Shown here one piece after another: positions 56,905 through 64,000 of a stretch of 64,000 bases of DNA. Location of the stretch: assembly GCF_932294415.1 (NCBI RefSeq), contig NC_065538.1:44306843-44370842 (forward strand). The letters run 5' to 3'. The DNA is from Quercus robur (Eukaryota > Streptophyta > Magnoliopsida > Fagales > Fagaceae). The translations under genes and the position numbers were made by a program. Within the stretch, counting starts at the first letter, position 1, and every line of letters begins with the position of its first letter. Below the pieces are notes generated by a model, which saw nothing but the letters and a program-made list of their open reading frames with translations, had not been told where the DNA came from and did no database searches.

Positions 56905-57725
56905 CCTGGTGTGGCTGACAAAACCTTCTTTCGGTGTGACCTATGGGGTTTTTTGTCCTCGGGATCCGTCCGAGGAGCTTAGTGTTCTTCCCATTCTCCC
57001 TCTTTTAGGACTTATTCCCCTGGGGGGGGGGGGGGGGAATCCCCTTCTCCCTTGGTTCTTCTTCCCTTATATACTAGTAGTTACTTTTCTTTCAATGTCC
57101 ACGTGTAAGTTTCACTTTCTGGGATGAAAACTTGTCCTATCAGCCCATACCTAGAGTGGTTGGGAAATAGGATTTTGAGGGGCTATTGTGGGGCCGGAGA
57201 ATTTGTGGTCCCAGCCCACTTTACATTAGGGCCCAAGACCCAAGCCGAGGAGACCTATTGCCGAGGACGCATAATGAAAGCCCCAAAAAGGTCCAAGGAT
57301 GTGGCCGAGAACGATCTCACGCTCAGCATCCCATAGGACACCTAAAGAAAAAGGACGAGCTCAGTGCAGGGGCAGGACAAGTGAAAAAGCTGTCAATGTT
57401 GTGATAAAGAACTCTGCGCCTGATAAGTCCATGCTCTTGACCATGCTATTCAACATTTACGTCTATTTCCCAACCACTCTAGGTATGGGCTGATAGGACA
57501 AGTCTTCATCCTAGAAAGTGAAACTTACACGTGGACATTGAAAGAAAAGTAATTACTAGTATATAAGGGAAGAAGAACCAAGGGAGAAGGGGATTCCCCC
57601 CCCCCCCCCAGGGGAATAAGTCCTAAAAGAGGGAGAATGGGAAGAACACTAAGCTCCTCGGACGGATCCGAAGGACAAAAAACCCCACAGGTCACACCGA
57701 AAGAAGGTTTTGTCAGCCACACCAG
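56905..57725. mobile_element. Long inverted repeat, arms ~265 bp, spacer 292 bp
   Basis: The left arm (56,905-57,170) and right arm (57,463-57,725) are near-identical inverted copies. They run from CCTGGTGTGGCTGACAAAAC to CTAGAGTGGTTGGGAAATAG. Each includes a G/C homopolymer run and CTTATATACTAGTA. The spacer (57,171-57,462) is C/G-richer and has no gene. A short extra copy of 'CAGGTCACACCGAAAGAAGG' follows the right arm. It could be two opposed LTR pieces or a foldback element; the family is unknown. Confidence 0.8.
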
Positions 57726-59797
57726 GTCACACCGAAAGAAGGTTTTTTTTTCTCTTTCTCATACAAAATTTGAACTACACACTTACATTTCACTTTCATA
57801 TTTGTAAATTTCTTTTCTATACTATGAATAAGGTATTAATTGACAATATAACTTTTTTTTGTCATTATTGTTATAAAGTCTAAGAAGCTAGAATACCAAG
57901 AAGAAATATTATATATATAAACAAGAAGAGACAATAAATGTTGATGATGATAAATAAAATTTCAATAAATAAATGAATTTGCAAAATGATGAACACGATT
58001 ATAACACTAACTTAGATGGAGTTGATTAGGTAAGATGATGAATATGATGAAAATAAATTATTATTTTGGGTTATTTTTCATGTATTATTATTTTTGAGTT
58101 TAATCTTCTTCTTCTTTTTTGTTGAGAAGTTGTTAATTTGATTTATTTAACTAGCTTGTTAAATATTATTACATAAGCAATATTAAATTAGTTATTAGAT
58201 GAATATATTCTGAATTTATAATGAATATACCCTTTATATATGTATATGTATAATTTTGTATTAAATTTTATTAAGTATTTGTGTATCTTACGATACATAA
58301 TACTATAGGATACACGATACAGGAAAATAAATTTTTAAAAAAAAATTTACAATACAGTTCACTTTTTGATAACTATGCCTATAAGTATGTACTCGATTTC
58401 TTTTAATATATGTATCACAATAGTTTTAATCCAAAGGGGTAGTATAATTATTGAAGGACCACCATCATGAAGGGGATATTTATGGACTATTCTATTCTAT
58501 TCTTATATATACCCTTCACTCGGTACATTACAACATATAGAAAGCTCAATAATAAAAATGTAACCCTTTAAAGATTTTGGTCATAGATGTAAGATCCTTA
58601 AAACAGAGCCACTTAATTTCTTATATGTTTGTTTGTTTAGACCCCTTAAAATAGATTGTTTAACCTAATATATTAGCTAAGTGATTACTTAGGTTAATTA
58701 TGAAATCTAGGTTAAACAATGAAAGATCATATCATGCAAACAGCGGAAAAATAAATAACACATAGATATGATCATTTAGCAAAACCAATGAAATGAACCG
58801 TTTCAAGGTAAAAACCTGGAGAGAACTTGACCTAGCTATCCTCAAGGTAAATAAATCCACTAATAGAAATTGAAGTTTTTACAAAAGATTTAATCCTAAA
58901 TCTATTGCTACCTCCAGTAGTAACTTATTAACACGACCAAGTGCAAGTTCCAAATCCACGGACTTTTCTCTCTTGGATTTGCAGCACACAAGCTCTCACG
59001 CTTATGACTTTGAGATCCCACTCAAAGGTTTCAGATCACCACTTGTTGATCTTGCAGCTACTAAATTCCACCAGCACTTGATTGTAGATCTTGTTCTGGT
59101 AGACACTTGTAGACTTAGAAGGTACAGAACCTCTCAGATCTCACAGAAGTAATTCACAAGTCTTCCAAGAGTCTTCAAAATGAAGTTAGGGTTTTCCTTT
59201 TATACTTAGGAGTGTTGGCCTGAAACCCTAAACGTTTTCCCCGGCTTGGACCTGATTTAAATTATGCAGAAATTGTTTTTCTTCAATTTTTGATCAGTCG
59301 AGCCTGTCCTTCGATTGATCAAGCTTCACTGAAATTTAATTATTTTTCCTACAACTTGAATATTCTCGAGACTTGACTTGAAACACTTTAAGCAATACCT
59401 AACACTTATTTTAGACATATTTTTGTTCTTGGTTTGCCAACATATACAAATTAGAACTCTAAACATTTAATCCTAAATCTTTAGAACCTAACATTTTTTT
59501 TTCTTTTTCATCTATTCTTTATTTATTCTCTCTTAAATGCTTTTGTTTATAAATTTTAATAATACGATTTTTTTATGATTCAATAAATAATACACCAATA
59601 AGAGAATGGTGATTCAAACCTTAATTCTCCTCATTAAAGAAAGAAAACAATATCAATAATCTACAAGACATTTGACAATAATATGAGAGTTAATAAAACA
59701 AAGTTTAATGGGATCAATCTTCTTTGCCAATTTTGTAAATTTAGTTGCAAATAGAGGATGCAAATTCAATTCCCATAAATGCTTACTTACCTTTTCC
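57726..59797. other. Non-coding stretch with a possible LTR relic
   Basis: No gene is visible. The segment around 58,630-59,410 reads like a plant LTR or untranslated region, ending near CAATACCTAACA, but I found no convincing duplication or partner copy. Confidence 0.35.
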
Positions 59798-60231
59798 CCG
59801 GAATTATCACACCCTTTCTCCCCTCGAAACAAGGTCTTCTCTAGAAGGTTTTTTCGATACATTCTCTAGAAGGTTGAACACACGAAGAAGTCAAAATTGA
59901 GGGGGGTCCAAAAAAATAAATAAATAAAAATTTTGAGGGGGTCCAAAACGCACACCTTAAGGTCATAAAAAGTGTGAATCTTTTCAAATGTATAGCGAGA
60001 AACTATATTTCCATTAAAAAATAATAATAATAACGAAAAACTAAGCAATATGACGGTGTTGAAATTCAGCAAAAAAAAAAAAAAAATGACGGTGTTGAAA
60101 ACCATTCATAAAAAAAGTCAGGAAAGTACAAATAGTAACCAAAAATGTCAATGTATATACGGACATTAAGAAACATATCCGATTTTTCCATACTTCAGGA
60201 TTAAACCAAGCTACCTAAGCTCCTCCATATG
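59798..60231. repeat. Direct duplication, copy 1
   Basis: It starts CCGGAATTATCACACCC and matches 61,882-62,203 in order and orientation, including GAAGAAGTCAAAATTGAGGG, AAAGTGTGAATCTTTTCAAA and GGACATTAAGAAACATATCC. Copy 1 is longer because of extra A-rich stretches and an internal repeat of GACGGTGTTGAAA. Confidence 0.85.
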
Positions 60232-60964
60232 AACTTATTTTTAAACTTGCACAATTCAATCACAAGTCTATATAAGTATTTTATATATGTATACCTATAA
60301 ATATATAATATTATATTTACTTAAATTAAGTCTTGATCTTATCCAAAAAAAAAAAGTCTTGTTCTCACAAGTTTATTCATAAATACATTATTATTTCAAG
60401 TTTGACTTATTTAATAGTTAAATATAAACTTAGGCTTGAGTTTGACTCATTTACTAAATAAATCATAAACAAACTTTTTCCAAATCAAGCCCAAACTAAT
60501 TATAAATAGCTTAGTCTTAAGGGGAGGAAGCATTATGGGTTATGCTTAAAACAATAAAGTAATAGAATATAAAACAATAAAGTAATGGAATGCTTTTGGC
60601 CGAATGACTTTCCTCTGTTGCTATTGTTAATATATATAGTACATTAGATATACATTACTTGAGTAGATAAGAATTTGACTAGGTCAGATAGAGTAAAAGT
60701 ATTTGACTTTGAAGTGAGTTTCTATCCCTATTATCTCTCAGTGTGGTGTAGCTTTTTATCTTGATAAGGCTGATTTGAATGTTGATCATTATCTTCACCT
60801 ACTATTCCAATAATGCTTGGTTTTATTGTAGAGATACATTCAGGAAGCAATTTCTATTTATTCAATTCTTTCAAACCAAGAGACTTTGAAGTGAGTGAGA
60901 GTATACTTATTTAGAAACAAATTTTGTGCTTTCCTCTTTATATTAATTTTATTAAATTTTGACC

Positions 60965-61207
60965 AGTCAGGGTGTAACCTGGTGGTTAGAGGCTTGGGAT
61001 GATCGCAAACCCAAATATCTTGGGTTTGATTCTCACTAAGAGTTCCTTTAAATCCAAAGGGCCATACCTTGGTAAGGTTACAAAACTTACACTAGGAGTT
61101 CCTCTAAATTATCTGATACACAGTTTTGGCAAATAGGGTTGTGTATATGTGGTTTACTTCTCTAGACTAAATCCAAAGGAGCCTTAGTAAGGTTCCACGT
61201 CATTAAA

Positions 61208-61215
<8 letters not shown>
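60965..61215 (+). mobile_element. SINE-like element
   Basis: GTAACCTGGTGGTTAGAGGC resembles a pol III A box. GGGTTTGATTCTC about 35 bp later resembles a B box. The segment ends in an oligo-A run at about 61,205-61,216. The region repeats 'GAGTTCCTTTAAATC' and 'AAATCCAAAGG' inside. No target duplication was established. Confidence 0.5.
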
Positions 61216-61238
<23 letters not shown>

Positions 61239-61881
61239 TTATTTTATTAAATTTCCATGCAGTCTAAACAACCTTTTTTTAGTTATATTGCTCTATTATT
61301 AATTTATATAATATTTTCTTATATAAATTTCTTTTCACCGTACAACTAAACAAAAACAGGGGTACTTATTCCCTTCCCTTGTCCCCTCCTTTATTTATTA
61401 AAACTTCCAAATGAAGGAAAAGGATTGATAACTTTTCCTTCTATGGAGCTTTCTCCCGATATTGCTCTTCTCCTCTTATTCTATACTTTAGACATGGTAT
61501 TTTTTCCCCCCCAGTAATTGTTAGAATACTATAGGTACACAATACATATGACTTAGATTTTGATCAAGCTTGGCCAATTGGATCATCCATTAGTGGGCAT
61601 GATCTGGCCAGCTTTAATGAGATTTACATTTACTCCCATATAACACAACACTATATGGGAATGGGCTACTAAAGGGGTGTAATCCCATTTATGTAACTAA
61701 TGCAATTAAGTAACAACGCATATGTACAGTACAACTAATGCATATGTGTGTAACTAATACAAATAAAGGTATATCTCTTCCTCTCCACGATTGGACATGC
61801 TCTTTGGTTTCTCGTTGTCAAGGTTCTTAGGTCGTGGAACTTGTGTGCCTTGCTCTAGTAGCAAGCACCACCACGCATGAG

Positions 61882-62203
61882 CCGGAATTATCACACCCTT
61901 TTTTCCCCTTGAAACAAGATCTTTCTCTAGAAGTTTGAACACACACGAAGAAGTCAAAATTGAGGGGGTCCAAAAGGCACACCTTAATAAGGTCATAAAA
62001 AGTGTGAATCTTTTCAAATGTATAACCAAAAAAATAAGCAATAAGACTGTGCTGAAGACCATTCATAAAAAATTCAGGAAAGTACAAATAGTAACCAAAA
62101 ATTTCAATGTATATATATATATATACGGACATTAAGAAACATATCCGATTTTTCCATACATCATGATTAGACCAAGCTACCTAAGCTAAGTTCCTCTATA
62201 TTA
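61882..62203. repeat. Direct duplication, copy 2
   Basis: This is the second copy of the segment at 59,798-60,231, 2.08 kb away, directly downstream of the MLO gene's stop codon. It has a (TA)n expansion before CGGACATTAAGAAACATATC. Copy 2 keeps a compact form. No coding region lies in either copy. Confidence 0.85.
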
Positions 62204-62262
62204 ATGCCCGTACTATGTGAAGAATAACTGTACAGACTATATATATATATACAAACCATGAA

Positions 62263-63926
62263 CTATGAACTACTCTCTCTCTCTTTATATTTTGACTTGG
62301 TGCTGGTGTTGCTCAAATCAAAACCATTAAAGGAGCTCACCTTTTGCTTCCCCTTTCCATTTACTTGCTCCTCATCCTCAATTTCAAGTGCCACAATTTC
62401 TGAGTCTGATATTGGGTTTGGGCCATCACGTTCTAGTGAGAATGATGCAGCAGCAAGAGTGAAAGAAGGTGAATGGTCCAGCGAAGTTTCAAGCGAAGTA
62501 TCTAAACTAGTAGTGGCATATGATAAGTGATTGGTGTTCTCCATAGCAAGCTTTTTCTTGGCCTTTGCTCGCCATTTTTTCAGACCCTCAGCCACACTCT
62601 CTGTGAAAACAGCCTTCCCCATTGACGTGCCCATCTGTTGCATATTGCACCTTTATATGTCATCATTTGATTTTTTTTTTTTTTTTGAGAAGCATCATTT
62701 GATATATTATTGTAAAGAATATTGTGACATTTACAAATAAAAGGGATAGATTAAAATTTTAAATAAATAATAAAAAGTATATTGCAATTTACACCTTTAA
62801 AATTTAAGGTAATTTTGATTTTACCTCTTAAAGTTTCAAAAAAATTTATCAACACCCCTAACTTTACATATCATTTGGATTTAAATTTTTTTTTTTTTTT
62901 TTTTTGTAACGTGGATAGAAGTGTTTTTAGTTTATTTACAACTACATCTCTTTTTTACCACCGCACTTGTAGGAGGAATTGTACCTCTCACATGCGTGGG
63001 AGTTTGAGTTGTAGCTTGCAGGGTTAATAACAAAATTATATCTAACTATCCCAAAAAAGAACTAAGCCTGTTTGAACTATGGTGACATTTAATGGCCACC
63101 TCAGCAATGGATATGGACAAAAGGATTTAAATCCAAGCAATATGTAACGTTAGGAGTGTAAATTGTAGAAGGTAAAATCAAAAGGACACCAAAGTTTAAG
63201 GGTGTAAATTGTAATCTAGTAAAAACTTGAGTTTGTAATGTAGGTATGTGCATAATTGAATTTATTAGTCACAAGATTCCATTATCTAGTTTTAAATACC
63301 TGTGTGACCAAAGCATAGAGAGGAAGTGTCACATAGCCACAAAGGATTTGCACAACTAAACCCATGGCAAGCCTTATGATGATATCCTCATTTTGTTTGT
63401 GGAAGCATGACCTAAAACCAAATTTGTACTGAAATTTGAAGCAAAGTTAGAACAGAAATTTCGCATTTTGAAATACAATAGCAGATCATTAATTCATTTC
63501 AAACAAATGCTTACCCAAGTCCACATGAAGAATGCTATTTGAAAGGAATTCTGCAAAGTCCACGAAAGTTTCTCTAATTAAATGAAAATGAATTTATGTA
63601 CAATTTTATTACATTTTTTGAAATAATTCCATTACTTCATAGAAAGATGAATCACTTTTTTTATATCACTCAATAAATCAATATAGCACACAAAAATTAA
63701 AAAAGTACATATATATATATATATATATAATAGAAGAAGAAGAAGAGGATTAAGGAATTGCCTGATACAATATGAAGTGGATAAGGTGGAGAAGCAATTT
63801 GGGCTTGCCAAACCAGAAAAGGTTGTCATTGGGCTTCACAAGCAAAGGCCCTCTAACAACATGAGGGCTTTCTAAGCACATCTTTGTTATGATTCCCTGT
63901 AACTTTGTTCCGACAACCAACAGCAT
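62263..63926 (-). CDS. MLO: MLO-family protein, C-terminal four exons (partial)
   Basis: Exons 63,926-63,762, 63,550-63,515, 63,428-63,300 and 62,634-62,263 join at phase 0 and give the last 233 residues. The 5' part lies beyond the right edge. The sequence shows [16 protein letters not shown], then [29 protein letters not shown] (a late membrane segment), [16 protein letters not shown], and the last membrane segment [18 protein letters not shown]. The calmodulin-binding helix [17 protein letters not shown] and a Ser-rich tail follow. MLO proteins are seven-helix plasma-membrane proteins; some act as calcium channels and some are powdery-mildew susceptibility factors. The intron after 63,762 has GC instead of GT (CAG/GCAATT). 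Confidence 0.95.
62635..63299. other. Last MLO intron
   Basis: 665 bp with good GT and AG borders. It contains T-rich runs at 62,673-62,686 and 62,888-62,905 and no other feature that I can support. Confidence 0.6.
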
Positions 63927-64000
63927 CTACAAAACACAAAAGGCAATTGCAATTACTTTATTATCTGATTGCGAAGTTTCCATAGATAAAGCATTCTTGT

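Noticed and set aside
57124..57493. Frames of 64-72 codons in the spacer of the inverted repeat
   Set aside because: Three overlapping frames in GC-richer DNA without domains; more likely repeat sequence than a gene.
58626..59405. A second solo LTR (TGTTTG...AACA)
   Set aside because: The ends are not inverted repeats of each other beyond two bases, and no matching 5-bp flanks were found.

Overview
The window is nuclear DNA of a higher plant, probably a woody eudicot (inferred, not proven). It is AT-rich, its genes have many introns, and it carries plant-type LINEs, Helitrons, tRNA-derived SINEs, a diverged piece of plastid DNA and an MLO gene. Two host genes are clear, both on the minus strand: a five-coding-exon type II prohibitin (51,015-53,960) and the 3' end of an MLO gene (62,263-63,926, running off the right edge). 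The left 5.9 kb is a decayed L1-type LINE, with a MITE inside it, followed by a fragment of a second LINE.

The centrepiece is one giant Mutator-like element (MULE) of 41,462 bp, from 8,559 to 50,020. It is bounded by 232-bp terminal inverted repeats with 5 mismatches and no gaps, and by a perfect 10-bp target-site duplication, GCCACTTTGA. It encodes an uninterrupted MULE transposase with a DDE triad, a SWIM finger and a zinc knuckle. It also carries a gene set not expected of a simple transposon: three small coiled-coil paralogues near the left end, a protein of the 'putative plant transposon protein' type, a small protein with the RNase H1 N-terminal hybrid-binding domain transcribed divergently from the transposase, a BED-finger gene with one stop codon, and a six-exon plant-mobile-domain (PMD, MAIN/MAIL type) gene that occupies the right end.

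These genes are tied together by a cis element that I do not recognise from the literature. It is a 23-bp palindromic box, ACTCG-N13-CGAGT, with exact spacing. I count 48 boxes in five clusters: one at each end, overlapping the terminal inverted repeats, and three in front of internal genes. Many boxes come in pairs whose starts are 29-35 bp apart. Two clusters are built from tandem repeats of about 211 bp and about 275-295 bp that share a further conserved block. The simplest reading is a self-contained regulon in which one element-encoded protein recognises both the transposon ends and the element's promoters. The role is inference; the motif and its spacing are directly visible.

Later insertions nested in the giant element are a 3.6-kb Helitron, an 820-bp element with an 11-bp duplication, a foldback element, a LINE relic, a SINE, a broken WRKY fragment and a plastid atpI fragment. 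Right of the element, the prohibitin 5' intron holds a solo LTR. The space between prohibitin and MLO holds a large inverted repeat and a diverged direct duplication.
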